The notes under the pieces are model-generated. The model searched no databases. It worked only from the letters and a program-made list of their open reading frames with translations, and was not told the origin of the DNA. From Amycolatopsis alba DSM 44262 (GTDB lineage: Bacteria > Actinomycetota > Actinomycetes > Mycobacteriales > Pseudonocardiaceae), in the NCBI RefSeq assembly GCF_000384215.1, contig NZ_KB913032.1, positions 2,249,665-2,313,664 on the forward strand: a DNA stretch of 64,000 nucleotides, given 5' to 3'. Both the position numbers and the translations under genes were made by a program. This document shows, piece by piece, positions 34,724 through 42,780 of this stretch (position 1 is its first letter; every line of letters starts with the position of its first letter).

Positions 34724-35221
34724 GTGGAGCCGGACAGGAGCGAGTACGAGCGGAGGCTCGTCGAAAAGGCGCAGCGTGCGCTCGTGGCGATCAGCCTCGG
34801 GGAGGACGCCGAGGCGCTCGACGAGCTCACGCCGACCGCCGACGAGCCCCGCGCCCGCTCCGAAGAGACCAAAGAGCTCGTGATGATGCTCTTCGGCGAA
34901 TGCAGCGCCATGGTGTCGACGCTGGGTGATGGAGGAAGTGCGCCGGTCAAGGTGCAGGTGTTCGACGAGGACGGTGAAGAGGTCTCGATCGACCAGGCGG
35001 ACCCGCCCGTGCGGACCGCCGTGCGCACGCTGCTGGCCGAGGTGCACGGCAACAGCGAGGCCGCGCAGGAGCAGGTGGAGATCGCGCTGGCCAACGCCGC
35101 GCCGGACGAGGTGGACAGCCTGGTGCTGCAGGCGCTGCGCTGGACGATCCGGCTGTCGGCGGAATGCCTGGACCGGGACCTGCCGGTGGCGCCCTGGATC
35201 TCGGACGCCGTCGCGGACTAG
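34724..35221 (+). CDS. Conserved hypothetical acidic protein
   Basis: A 165-residue, strongly acidic, mostly helical protein with no signal peptide or membrane segment and no domain that I recognise. It begins EPDRSEYERRLVEKAQRALVAISLGEDAEALDEL and has a middle beta-like stretch APVKVQVFDEDGEEVSIDQ. The GTG at 34724 gives the most natural start; a GTG at 34709 adds five residues and neither has a clear ribosome site. Codon use is typical of neighbouring genes, so it is probably expressed. It stands alone between the TetR gene and two hairpins. Confidence 0.6.
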   Translation: MEPDRSEYERRLVEKAQRALVAISLGEDAEALDELTPTADEPRARSEETKELVMMLFGECSAMVSTLGDGGSAPVKVQVFDEDGEEVSIDQADPPVRTAVRTLLAEVHGNSEAAQEQVEIALANAAPDEVDSLVLQALRWTIRLSAECLDRDLPVAPWISDAVAD

Positions 35222-35247
35222 GCGCTGTCACCTCGCGGCCGCCAGGT

Positions 35248-35300
35248 GTCGCGAAAGCCACTTCCGCGACGTCTGATGTCCCGAAAGTGGCTTTCGCGAC
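35248..35300. repeat. Family C intergenic hairpin (23-bp stem, two mismatches)
   Basis: GTCGCGAAAGCCACTTCCGC plus three bases pairs with 35278-35300, around a 7-base loop. Its outer stem is identical to the hairpin at 21437-21489. It lies 27 bp past the stop of the hypothetical gene. Confidence 0.78.
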
Positions 35301-35362
35301 ATGCCACTTCCTCGAATCGGGAGCCCCGAGCGGCGGCTGGGCAGATGATCCGCCGGGAACGC

Positions 35363-35415
35363 GTTGCGAAAGCCACTTTCGCAACCTTCAACGTTGCGAA
35401 AGTGGCTTTCACAAC
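35363..35415. repeat. Family C intergenic hairpin, second copy (23-bp stem)
   Basis: GTTGCGAAAGCCACTTTCGC plus three bases at 35363-35385 pairs with 35393-35415 (one mismatch). It lies 30 bp beyond the end of metX on the opposite side from the first copy, so each of the two converging genes has its own hairpin. Confidence 0.78.
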
Positions 35416-35444
35416 GGCATGGCGCACCGTGCGGCTGACGGGGG

Positions 35445-36566
35445 CTAGCCCAGCAGGAGCTTCACCAGCCCCGCGATCTGCTCGGTCTCGATCAAGAACG
35501 AGTCGTGCCCGTAGGGCGAGCCGATGACGGCGAACTCGGCGCCGCCGACCCCGTCCGCGATCGCCCGCGACTGGTACAGCGGGTAGAGCCGGTCACTGTC
35601 CACCCCGGCGGCGACCGTGCGCGCGGTGATCCGGGCGAGCGCGTTCGCGACGCCGCCCCGCCCGCGGCCGACGTCGTGGGTGTTCATCGATTCGGTGAGC
35701 ACCACGTAGCTGCCGGCGTCGAACCGGCGGGACAGCTTCCCGGCATGATGGTCCAAATAGGACTCGACGGCGAACCGGCCGCCGTGCAGCGGGTCTTCGC
35801 CGTTTTGGTACCGGCGGCCGAAGCGTTGCGCCAGCTCGGCTTCGCTGCGGTAGGTCGCGTGCGCGATCCGGCGGGCGACGCCGAGACCGGTGTGCGGGCC
35901 GCCGCCGGGGACGTCGTGGTAGTCACCGCCGTGCCAGCCGGGATCGGACCGGATGGCGTGCAATTGCGGCGCCGCCCAGGCGATCTGGTCGGCCGACGCC
36001 TGCGCTGTCGACGCCAGCACGAGCAGTGCCGCGACCCGGTCCGGTTCGCTCACCGCCCATTCCAGCGCGCGCATCCCGCCCATGGAGCCGCCGAGCACCG
36101 CGGCCCACCGTCCGATGCCCAGCGCGTCGGCCAGGACAGCCTCCGTGGCCACCTGGTCCCGGACGGTCACGGCGGGAAACCTGCTGCCCCAAGGGCTTCC
36201 GTCCGGATGCGTCGAGGACGGGCCGGTCGAGCCCTGGCAGCCGCCGAGCACATTCGGGACCACGACGAAGAAAACGTCCGTGTCGATCGCCTTGCCCGGT
36301 CCGATCAGGCCGTCCCACCAGCCGGGGCTGACGTGGCCGTCCTCCGCCGGTCCGACCGCGTGACTGTCCCCGGTGAGGGCGTGCTCGACGAGGATCGCGT
36401 TGCCGGCGCCGGGATTCAGCGTCCCCCAGGTCTCGTAGGCGAGCGTGAACGGGATTTCGCGTCCGGTTTCGAGCGGCTGGACACCGGTGACGAACCGGCG
36501 GCGGCCGGGCGGATCTCCCTCCCGCCACGCACCGGTGGCGGGAGGGAGATCCGGAGCCTGGGTCAC
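35445..36566 (-). CDS. metX: Homoserine O-acetyltransferase
   Basis: A 373-residue alpha/beta-hydrolase-fold enzyme that acetylates L-homoserine for methionine synthesis. The oxyanion and substrate segment LAYETWGTLN near residue 45, the loop NVLGGCQGSTGPSS, the nucleophile motif LGGSMGGMRALEWA with Ser at about 151, and the C-terminal GHDSFLIE with the catalytic His are all present, as in MetX proteins. GTG 36566 overlaps the metY stop (GTGA), a clear sign of translational coupling. The long upstream in-frame region lies inside metY and is not coding in this frame. Confidence 0.92.
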   Translation of the reverse strand: MTQAPDLPPATGAWREGDPPGRRRFVTGVQPLETGREIPFTLAYETWGTLNPGAGNAILVEHALTGDSHAVGPAEDGHVSPGWWDGLIGPGKAIDTDVFFVVVPNVLGGCQGSTGPSSTHPDGSPWGSRFPAVTVRDQVATEAVLADALGIGRWAAVLGGSMGGMRALEWAVSEPDRVAALLVLASTAQASADQIAWAAPQLHAIRSDPGWHGGDYHDVPGGGPHTGLGVARRIAHATYRSEAELAQRFGRRYQNGEDPLHGGRFAVESYLDHHAGKLSRRFDAGSYVVLTESMNTHDVGRGRGGVANALARITARTVAAGVDSDRLYPLYQSRAIADGVGGAEFAVIGSPYGHDSFLIETEQIAGLVKLLLG

Positions 36567-37864
36567 AAAGCCGCCTTGGCCGCCCGGAATCCCGCCTCGA
36601 GGTCGGCCTTGAGGTCCTCGATCCCTTCGAGACCGACGGCGAGCCGCACGAGGCCCGGCGTGACCCCGCTGGACACCTGCTCCTCCGGCGTCAGCTGGCT
36701 GTGCGTCGTCGAGGCGGGGTGCACGATCAGGCTGCGCACGTCGCCGATGTTGACCAGCTGGCTGTGCAGTTCCGTACCGTCCACAAAGGCCCGTCCGGCG
36801 CCGACGCCGCCGCGCAGGTCGAACGACAGCACCGCCCCGGCGCCCTTCGGCAGGTACTTCTTCGCGGCCTCGTGGTACGGGCTCGACGGCAGCCCGGCGT
36901 AGTACACCTTCTCGACCTCGTCGCGCTGCTCCAGCCACTCGGCCAGCGCCTGCGCGTTGGACACGTGCCGCTCCAGCCGCAGTGAAAGTGTCTCGATCCC
37001 TTGCAGGATCAGGAAACTGTTCAACGGCGCGATCGCGGCACCGGTGTCGCGAAGGATCTGGACGCGGGCCTTGGCCGCGTACGCGCCAGGGCCGAGTGCC
37101 TCCCAGTACTTGAGACCATGGTAGCTCGGGTCGGCCTCGTTGAAGCCGGGGAAGCGTGCCGGGTCCTTGCCGAAGTCGAAGGTACCGCCGTCGACCAGCA
37201 CACCGGCGACCGTGGTGCCGTGGCCGCCGAGGTACTTGGTCGCCGAGTGGACCACGATGTCGGCGCCGTGCTCGATCGGGCGGACGAGGTACGGGGTCGG
37301 CACCGTGTTGTCCACGACCAGCGGGACACCGACCTCGTGCGCGGCGTCGGCGACCTTGCGGATGTCGAGGACGTTGCTGCCGGGGTTGGCCAGCGTCTCG
37401 GCGAAGAACAGCTTGGTGTTGGGCCGGACCGCGGCCTTCCACTGCTCGATGTCGTCCTGGTCCTCGACGAACGAGACCTCGATGCCGAGCTTCGGCAGCG
37501 TGTAGTGGAAAAGGTTGTAGGTGCCGCCGTAGAGCGCCGGACTGGAGACGAAATGGTCACCCGCGTTCGCGAGGTTGAGGATGGCGGCCGTCGTCGCCGC
37601 GGTCCCGGAAGCGAACGCCAGCGCCGCGACACCGCCTTCGAGCGCGGCAAGCCGCTGCTCCAGCACGTCCTGCGTGGGGTTGTTGATCCGCGTGTAGATG
37701 TTGCCCGGCTCGGCGAGGCTGAAGAGGTCGGCGCCGTGCTGGCTGTCGCGGAACACGTACGAGGTGGTCTGATAGATCGGGGTCGCCCGCGCGCCGGTGG
37801 CCGTGTCCGGCGCCGCACCCGCGTGGATCTGCTTGGTTTCGAACGACCATCCGTCCGCGCTCAT
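36563..37864 (-). CDS. metY: O-acetylhomoserine aminocarboxypropyltransferase (sulfhydrylase)
   Basis: A 433-residue PLP enzyme of the Cys/Met metabolism family that turns O-acetylhomoserine and sulfide into homocysteine. The PLP Lys is in [13 protein letters not shown] at about residue 211, with [15 protein letters not shown] and [22 protein letters not shown] also conserved. It is immediately followed by metX, whose product is its substrate, the order seen in mycobacteria. The ATG at 37864 has an AGGAGA site. Upstream I see no convincing SAM riboswitch, although the actinobacterial orthologue is often preceded by one. Confidence 0.92.
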   Translation of the reverse strand: MSADGWSFETKQIHAGAAPDTATGARATPIYQTTSYVFRDSQHGADLFSLAEPGNIYTRINNPTQDVLEQRLAALEGGVAALAFASGTAATTAAILNLANAGDHFVSSPALYGGTYNLFHYTLPKLGIEVSFVEDQDDIEQWKAAVRPNTKLFFAETLANPGSNVLDIRKVADAAHEVGVPLVVDNTVPTPYLVRPIEHGADIVVHSATKYLGGHGTTVAGVLVDGGTFDFGKDPARFPGFNEADPSYHGLKYWEALGPGAYAAKARVQILRDTGAAIAPLNSFLILQGIETLSLRLERHVSNAQALAEWLEQRDEVEKVYYAGLPSSPYHEAAKKYLPKGAGAVLSFDLRGGVGAGRAFVDGTELHSQLVNIGDVRSLIVHPASTTHSQLTPEEQVSSGVTPGLVRLAVGLEGIEDLKADLEAGFRAAKAAL

Positions 37865-37914
37865 CGCGATTCTCCTAGCGGTTCAAGGGGTTTCGGCTGT
37901 TGCCCCCGAAGCTA

Positions 37915-37931
37915 GCTCCGCCGAACGGAGC
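37915..37931. terminator. Small hairpin between the VOC gene and metY
   Basis: GCTCCG-CCGAA-CGGAGC forms a 6-bp stem 12 bp past the end of the VOC gene and about 50 bp before the metY start. It could terminate the VOC transcript or form part of the metY leader. Confidence 0.4.
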
Positions 37932-37943
37932 ACCCAACCACTC

Positions 37944-38342
37944 TCAGGAGATGGGATTCCGTTCCGAAAGGGCGAACCGATTGCCCTCCGAATCGGTGAA
38001 CATCGCCCACCAGCCCCACGGCTGCTTCTCCGGGCGGGCGGGGAACTCGACCCCCTTCGCCGAAAGGTCTTCGTACGTCTTTTCGATGTCATCGGCGTAG
38101 AAGAAGAAGTTGGCCGTCGGGAGTTCGTCGCGCACCTCGGGGTTCTTGGCGTACTCCGACATGGCGCTCAAGACGAGAGCCGTCATCCCATCGGATGAAG
38201 TGACCTCGACCCATCGGCCGCCGTCGTCACCGTACGGCGCGTCGGTGGTGACTTCGAATCCGACGACCTCGGTCCAGAACTTCTTCGCCCGTTCCTGATC
38301 GCTCACCTCGACGACGATCTTGTGCACGCCCTGAATCGCCAC
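37944..38342 (-). CDS. VOC (glyoxalase/bleomycin-resistance) family protein
   Basis: A 132-residue metal-dependent VOC-fold protein with two beta-alpha-beta-beta-beta modules (IQGVHKIVVEVSDQERAKKFWTEVVG, then ANFFFYADDIEKTYEDLSAKGVEF and WAMFTDSEGNRFALSER). His and Glu metal ligands are in the usual strand positions (VHKIVVEV; DSEGN). The GTG at 38342 has AAGGGG 8 bases upstream; an ATG at 38366 would add 8 residues without a ribosome site. It is divergent from the PadR regulator, with a palindrome between them, so it may be part of the regulator's target set. Confidence 0.75.
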   Translation of the reverse strand: MAIQGVHKIVVEVSDQERAKKFWTEVVGFEVTTDAPYGDDGGRWVEVTSSDGMTALVLSAMSEYAKNPEVRDELPTANFFFYADDIEKTYEDLSAKGVEFPARPEKQPWGWWAMFTDSEGNRFALSERNPIS

Positions 38343-38356
38343 TTCCGGCCCCTTTG

Positions 38357-38371
38357 TATCCAACATGGATA
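38357..38371. promoter_or_regulatory. Inverted repeat in the VOC/PadR divergent promoter
   Basis: TATCC-AACAT-GGATA, a 5-bp inverted repeat, is 28 bp before the PadR start codon and 15 bp before the GTG of the VOC gene. This position would suit autoregulation by the PadR protein. Confidence 0.45.
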
Positions 38372-38399
38372 TAACGAGATCGGAGTGTATGCTCCTCGC

Positions 38400-38759
38400 A
38401 TGGCCGACGGCAACCCACAGCTCACGCCCGCGGCGTTCCAGACCCTGCTGGCGCTGGCGAACGGCAAGGGCGGCCGCGCGCACGGCTACGCGATCATGGG
38501 TTTCGTCGACGAGGTGAGCGGCGGAACCGATCGGCTCGGGCCCGGCACGCTGTACCGGACACTGGCCCGGCTCGTCGCCGACGGCCTGGTCGAAGAGGCC
38601 CCGGACGCGACAGAGGCCCAGCCGCACGACTCGCGCCGTCGCTACTACCGGCTGACCCGCGCCGGCCGGGAGGTCGCCGCCCGCGAGGCGGAGTTCCTGA
38701 GCAGGCTCGTCGCGGTGGCGGGCCAGTCCGGGCTGCTGAAGCGGGCGGAGTCAGCGTGA
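38400..38759 (+). CDS. PadR-family transcriptional regulator
   Basis: A 119-residue winged-helix regulator of the small PadR class. The fold is evident: LTPAAFQTLLALANGKGGRAHGYAIMGFVDEV, then RLGPGTLYRTLARLVADGLVEEA for the recognition helix, and RRRYYRLTRAGREV for the wing. PadR proteins are usually repressors that respond to phenolic or other toxic compounds. The gene starts at ATG 38400 without a strong nearby ribosome site. Its stop overlaps the next VOC gene (GTGA), and a second VOC gene is divergent, so it probably regulates both. Confidence 0.85.
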   Translation: MADGNPQLTPAAFQTLLALANGKGGRAHGYAIMGFVDEVSGGTDRLGPGTLYRTLARLVADGLVEEAPDATEAQPHDSRRRYYRLTRAGREVAAREAEFLSRLVAVAGQSGLLKRAESA

Positions 38760-39193
38760 ACCGCGCGCTCGGCCTCGTGCCTCATCTGTTCGTCAAGGAT
38801 GTCGACACATCGCTTTCTTTTTACGGCAAGGCGTTCGGCGCCGTGGAGCTGTTCCGCAACACGCTGCCGAACGGGGTCGTGCTGTTCGTGGAACTCGCCG
38901 TCGGCGACGCGCGGCTGCTGGTGAGCCAGGAGATCCCGCAGCTGGACGCGCTCGCGCCCGCGACCCTCGGCGGCACCCCGATGCTGCTGACCTTGGAGAC
39001 CGAGGACCCCGACGACCTCGTGCGGCGCGCGGTGTTCGCCGGCGCCAGGGTGGAGGCGCCGGTCGAGGAGATGTTCTTCGGCGAGCGCTACGGCCGGATC
39101 GTCGACCCCGACGGGCACCGATGGGCGCTGACCACCAAACGCGAGCGGTTCACCCCCGAGGACATCGACGCCAGGGCACCGCGCGAGGTCTGA
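38756..39193 (+). CDS. VOC-family (PhnB-like) protein
   Basis: A 145-residue member of the vicinal oxygen chelate fold, close to the PhnB group. It opens VPHLFVKDVDTSLSFYGKAFGAVE and ends with FFGERYGRIVDPDGHRWALTTK, the standard second module with a conserved Tyr-Gly-x-Arg and DPDGH. The GTG start overlaps the PadR stop by 4 bp, so translation is coupled and the two genes form one unit. VOC proteins include dioxygenases, glyoxalases and antibiotic-binding proteins; the ligand here is unknown. Confidence 0.82.
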   Translation: MNRALGLVPHLFVKDVDTSLSFYGKAFGAVELFRNTLPNGVVLFVELAVGDARLLVSQEIPQLDALAPATLGGTPMLLTLETEDPDDLVRRAVFAGARVEAPVEEMFFGERYGRIVDPDGHRWALTTKRERFTPEDIDARAPREV

Positions 39194-39229
39194 CGTGTGC
39201 GCCGGTCCCACCTGCTGGACAATCGCCTC

Positions 39230-40783
39230 ATGGTTTCCGTACGCAGTGTCGTCGACCGGGTGGGACCGACACTGCTGCACGCGCTTCAGGTCCCCGAGGA
39301 GTCCCCGGCCGTCGGCGACGTCGTCATCGCCGAACCCGGCAACACCCTCGCCGCCGGTGACCTCGTCCTCGGCGTCGCGATCACGGAGACGCCCGAAGCC
39401 GCGGAGCTCGTCAAGCACAGCGCGGCGAAGGGTGCCGCCGCTGTCCTGCTGAAGCCACCGCTCGCGGCGAAACCCTCGGTGAAACGGGCGGCGAAGACAG
39501 CGGACATCGCGTTGATCGAGGTGCGCCCGGCGACGTCGTGGGCCCAGCTCGTCTGGCTGCTCAGAACGGTCCTCGACGCGCTGGCCGACGAGTCGGACGC
39601 CCTGGAGGACGGCGGCGGCCCCGGTTCCGGCGACCTCTTCCGGCTCGCCGACGCGGTCGCTTCGGTGGTCGACGCGCCGGTGACCATCGAAGACACCAAC
39701 TCGCGGGTGCTCGCCTACTCGGCCCGGCAGGACCTGACCGACTCGGCGCGTGTGTCCACGATCATGGGCCGCCGCATTCCCGACGACGTGCTCGCGCGGT
39801 TCCGGTCACGAGGGGTGTTCCGCGAGCTTTCCCGTGGGCGGCAGACGATCTTCGTGCCCGCGCAGCGCGACGGCACGCTGCCCCGGCTCATCGTGCCGAT
39901 CCGGATGGGCGGCGAGCTGCTGGGGTCGATGTGGGCGGTCGTCGCGGGCCCGGTCTCCGACGAACGCGCGGCCGCGTTCGCCGACGCGGCGCCCGTCGTC
40001 GCGCTGCACCTGCTGCGCCGCCGCGCGCACACCGATTCCCAGCGCCGGGTCTCCGCCGAGCTGCTGCGGGCCGTCCTCGAAGGGAAAGCCAGCCCGCGCA
40101 AGGCGATCGCGGAGCTCGACCTCTCCGAGGAGCCGCACCGCGTCATCGTCATCGAGGTCTCCGGCGGCGACGGCCGCGACGACGAGGGGCTGCGGCTCGC
40201 TCTTCTCGAACGGATCTCGCAGGGTGTCGGCAGGCGGCCAGTGGCCACCGAGCTCGGCGGCGTGCTCTACGCCGTGGTCCCGGACGGCGATGGCTGGGAC
40301 GAACTCCGGGCCGCGCTCGAAGCCCTGCCGTCGTCGAGGAAGGGCGGGACACCCAGGGCGGCCGCGGGTTCGGCTCGCGAAATCGGTGAGCTCGCGACGT
40401 CACGAGCCCAGGCCGACGAGGCGCTGAGCCTGCTTCGCGCGAAGCTGGTCCCTGGCCGTGTCGTGGTCTTCGACGAAGCGTGGACGGCCCTTTCGCTGCA
40501 CCGCGGCGCGACGGCGGCGAGTACGGCGAAGGTGGCCGAGCTCGGCCCGCTCGGCCTGCTGCGCGCGCACGACGAAGCCCACGAGAGCGGCTACGTGGAC
40601 ACCCTCTACCAATGGCTGAGGCATCCCGGAGACCCGCGCGCGGCCGCGAAAGAACTTCGCATTCATCCGAACACCTTGCGCTATCGCATGCGACGGCTGC
40701 TCGACCTCGTCCCGCTGGATCTCGACGATCCCGACGTCCGGCTGGCACTGATCACGCAACTCGTTTCCGTGCGCTGGAGCTGA
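39230..40783 (+). CDS. PucR-family transcriptional regulator
   Basis: A 517-residue regulator. The N-terminal PucR-type sensory part (~1-120) is followed by a GAF-like region (~130-260) and the C-terminal HTH_30 domain (about 450-510) with the family motif AAKELRIHPNTLRYRMRRLLDL. PucR proteins activate purine, GABA or other catabolic genes; in Corynebacterium the GABA genes use a PucR-type activator (GabR). That makes it a candidate controller of gabD/gabT 37 kb away, but nothing in the sequence proves it. Its own upstream region is short (36 bp), so transcription may also start in the VOC gene. Confidence 0.82.
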   Translation: MVSVRSVVDRVGPTLLHALQVPEESPAVGDVVIAEPGNTLAAGDLVLGVAITETPEAAELVKHSAAKGAAAVLLKPPLAAKPSVKRAAKTADIALIEVRPATSWAQLVWLLRTVLDALADESDALEDGGGPGSGDLFRLADAVASVVDAPVTIEDTNSRVLAYSARQDLTDSARVSTIMGRRIPDDVLARFRSRGVFRELSRGRQTIFVPAQRDGTLPRLIVPIRMGGELLGSMWAVVAGPVSDERAAAFADAAPVVALHLLRRRAHTDSQRRVSAELLRAVLEGKASPRKAIAELDLSEEPHRVIVIEVSGGDGRDDEGLRLALLERISQGVGRRPVATELGGVLYAVVPDGDGWDELRAALEALPSSRKGGTPRAAAGSAREIGELATSRAQADEALSLLRAKLVPGRVVVFDEAWTALSLHRGATAASTAKVAELGPLGLLRAHDEAHESGYVDTLYQWLRHPGDPRAAAKELRIHPNTLRYRMRRLLDLVPLDLDDPDVRLALITQLVSVRWS

Positions 40784-40802
40784 CCGGGATTCAACGAGAA
40801 AC

Positions 40803-40818
40803 TGTTCATTGATGAACA
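40803..40818. promoter_or_regulatory. TGTTCAT inverted repeat
   Basis: TGTTCAT-TG-ATGAACA at 40803-40818 is a perfect 7-bp dyad 20 bp after the PucR stop. It could be part of a terminator or an operator for a gene starting downstream; I cannot tell which. Confidence 0.35.
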
Positions 40819-40848
40819 CTTTGTAGCGTGATGGAACTGTGCTCAGAC

Positions 40849-40901
40849 GTCAGGAAAGGGTCTTTCGAGTCGGTTCCCGTCTCGAAGGACCCTTTCCTGA
40901 C
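40849..40901. repeat. Intergenic hairpin (21-bp stem, one mismatch; family D)
   Basis: GTCAGGAAAGGGTCTTTCGA plus one base pairs with 40881-40901, around an 11-base loop. The outer AGGAAAGG stem resembles the hairpin at 15372-15416. It lies between the PucR gene and the convergent small gene and can serve as terminator for both. Confidence 0.75.
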
Positions 40902-40911
40902 ATGCGACAGA

Positions 40912-41139
40912 TTAGTGCGCGCTGGCGCGATATCCGTCCTCAATGGTCTGCCGTACCGCGGCGAGCAGATCCGCTCCGGGGTAAAGCGGCAAAAGAACAC
41001 CGGGGCCACCGTCGACCCGGAGCGCGGCTTCGTAGCCGTGTCCAGGGGTTTCGACCAGGCCGACGACGACATCGGCCGGGTTGCCTTCGGTGTCGACGGT
41101 GCGGACACGCCGCTCCCGCCGCCAATCCTGATTTGTCAT
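40912..41139 (-). CDS. Small hypothetical protein
   Basis: A 75-residue predicted protein starting MTNQDWRRERRVRTVDTEG, with a valine-rich middle (PADVVVGLVETPGHGYEAAL) and an Asp/Gly-rich end. The predicted strand pattern suggests a compact beta-rich fold. There is no clear ribosome site at ATG 41139 and no domain that I recognise, but codon choice fits the genome. A TTACCGGCCAGTAA element at 41158-41171, like one before fadA, lies just upstream. It could be a real small gene or a chance frame. Confidence 0.45.
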   Translation of the reverse strand: MTNQDWRRERRVRTVDTEGNPADVVVGLVETPGHGYEAALRVDGGPGVLLPLYPGADLLAAVRQTIEDGYRASAH

Positions 41140-41256
41140 GCGGAACAGAATGGCAGCTTACCGGCCAGTAAGATCAACATCTTGACTCGATCGGGCTGCA
41201 TTTACCGTTTCGCAGGTTGCACGGCCGCGCTCACCCCCAGCGAACGCGGCCGTGCG

Positions 41257-41676
41257 TCATACCCGATAGCCGAGGTCGTCGGCGACGAATCGCTTCGGCA
41301 CCATCCGGACCCAGACCGTTCCTTTGACCTCGGGATCATCGTGCAGGTAAGAAAGAAAACGCGCATCCCATTTGTCCTCGTCGGACCCGAGATACCTGCT
41401 CAGCAGCCGCCGTCCACGTGGGACGTCGAACGACAGCACCTCCGCGTCGCCTCGCGCGAGCACCTGCCGCACCGTCCCGGTGCCGACGTCACAGACGTCG
41501 ACCGTCACCGCGATCGACGGCGACTCTCGGACGAGACCGGCCAGCTTCGCCCACGGTCCGGTGAGGATCCAGAAGGCCCTGTCCTCCCAGAGATACCAAG
41601 TCGGGCGCACGGTCGGCCCGGTCGTGGCGACCCTGGCCGTCAGCGAACCGGCGAGGAATTCGTCGACGTCGAACAT
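41257..41676 (-). CDS. Pyridoxamine 5'-phosphate oxidase-like (PPOX / F420-dependent class) protein
   Basis: A 139-residue split-barrel flavin or F420-binding protein. The N-terminal EFLAGSLTARVATTGPTVRPTWYLWEDRAFWIL and the following LVRESPSIAVTVD strand pattern are typical of the PPOX superfamily. Such proteins reduce quinones, lipids or aflatoxin-like compounds in actinobacteria. Its ATG overlaps the stop of the quinone oxidoreductase gene by one base (TGATG), so the two redox proteins are coupled in one transcript. The true cofactor, FMN or F420, cannot be decided from the sequence. Confidence 0.75.
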   Translation of the reverse strand: MFDVDEFLAGSLTARVATTGPTVRPTWYLWEDRAFWILTGPWAKLAGLVRESPSIAVTVDVCDVGTGTVRQVLARGDAEVLSFDVPRGRRLLSRYLGSDEDKWDARFLSYLHDDPEVKGTVWVRMVPKRFVADDLGYRV

Positions 41677-42617
41677 CAGACCTCGAGCACCGTTTTGCCG
41701 ATCGCGCCGCGCGACTGCATGACCGCGTGCGCGTCCGCCGCCCGTGCGAGCGGGAACCGTTGACCGATCACGGGTTCCAGCCGCCCGGCGGCGGCTTCGG
41801 CGAGCGCGGACTCGGTGAACGCCCGCATCTCGGCCGGTCCGCCGAGGTTCCGGAGCACCGTGACCCCGCGGGCCTCGGCGTCCTCTTCGGACACCTCCGC
41901 CCACGAACCACTCGACAACCCGTAGATCAGCATCCGGCCGCCCGGTTTGAGCAGTCCGAACGAGGTCGTCCCGATCTCGCCGCCGACCCCGTCGAACACG
42001 ACGTCGACCTCGCCCGCCTTCGCCGCCCAGTCCGGCTCGCGGTAGTCGACAGCCAGATCGGCGCCGCGCTCCCGGACGTGGTCCACCTTCGCCGGGCCAC
42101 CCGCGGCGCCGACGACCTCCGCGCCCGCGGCCTTGGCGAGCTGGACGATCAGGCCGCCGACACCGCCCGCCGCGGCCTCGACCAGCACGCGCTCCCCCGG
42201 CCGGATCCGCGCGGCGGTCACCAGCGCCGTCGCCGTGCGGCCGTCGGCGAGGATCGCCACCGCGGCGTCGAGGGCCAGGCCGTCCGGCACCTCGAAAACG
42301 GAATCGGCGGCGACCGCGACCCGTTCCGCGTAGGCCCCGGAGCCGCCTGTCGAGGTCACGACACGCCTCCCGACCAGACCGGGATCGACCCCTTCGCCGA
42401 CGGCGCTGATCACGCCGCCGACGCCGTTGCCGGGGATCAGCGGCGGTTCGGCACGGAACGGCCCGCCTCCGCCGGCGCGGAACTGCGTCTCGACGAACGT
42501 GATGTTGGCGAACGTCACTTCGACCAGGGCCTGTCCCGCTGCAGGCACCGGATCGGGGGCTTCGCCCGCGACGAGCACTTCGGGACCGCCGAACTCTGTC
42601 AACCACACGGCTCTCAT
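41676..42617 (-). CDS. Zinc-type alcohol dehydrogenase / quinone oxidoreductase
   Basis: A 313-residue medium-chain dehydrogenase/reductase of the quinone oxidoreductase group. The N-terminal catalytic domain begins MRAVWLTEFGGPEVLVAGEA and the Rossmann part shows VLVEAAAGGVGGLIVQLAK as the NADPH-binding motif at about 141-159. No structural or catalytic zinc Cys/His set is seen, consistent with the quinone reductase type. Earlier in-frame ATG 42677 would add 20 residues across the promoter, so 42617 is chosen. The promoter has a MerR/SoxR-like palindrome between -35 and -10 positions. Confidence 0.8.
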   Translation of the reverse strand: MRAVWLTEFGGPEVLVAGEAPDPVPAAGQALVEVTFANITFVETQFRAGGGGPFRAEPPLIPGNGVGGVISAVGEGVDPGLVGRRVVTSTGGSGAYAERVAVAADSVFEVPDGLALDAAVAILADGRTATALVTAARIRPGERVLVEAAAGGVGGLIVQLAKAAGAEVVGAAGGPAKVDHVRERGADLAVDYREPDWAAKAGEVDVVFDGVGGEIGTTSFGLLKPGGRMLIYGLSSGSWAEVSEEDAEARGVTVLRNLGGPAEMRAFTESALAEAAAGRLEPVIGQRFPLARAADAHAVMQSRGAIGKTVLEV

Positions 42618-42634
42618 GTGTCCCAAGGTGCAAG

Positions 42635-42655
42635 CTCCAGTTGACTGGAGGTCAA
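42635..42655 (-). promoter_or_regulatory. SoxR/MerR-like promoter of the quinone oxidoreductase gene
   Basis: On the minus strand a TTGACC (-35) at 42655-42650 is followed by the dyad CTCCAGTCAACTGGAG (42650-42635). The dyad fills an overlong spacer of the kind that MerR-family activators such as SoxR bend. No MerR gene is in the window. Confidence 0.5.
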
Positions 42656-42780
42656 GCGATTGTGCCGGGAAAACCATGATCGGTTCTCAATCTTGTCGCG
42701 GGCACACGATGACACCGCCGTCCGGGTACATCACCGTGAGTGTCAGCACTTGTCGTAGACCCCGCCGCAGGAGGCACTCC

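Noticed and set aside
37865..37943. Possible SAM riboswitch in front of metY
   Set aside because: Only the GGTTGGGTGCTCC stretch on the minus strand looks like part of a SAM-IV type element. The 79-bp gap is too short for the whole aptamer and I could not find the core helices.
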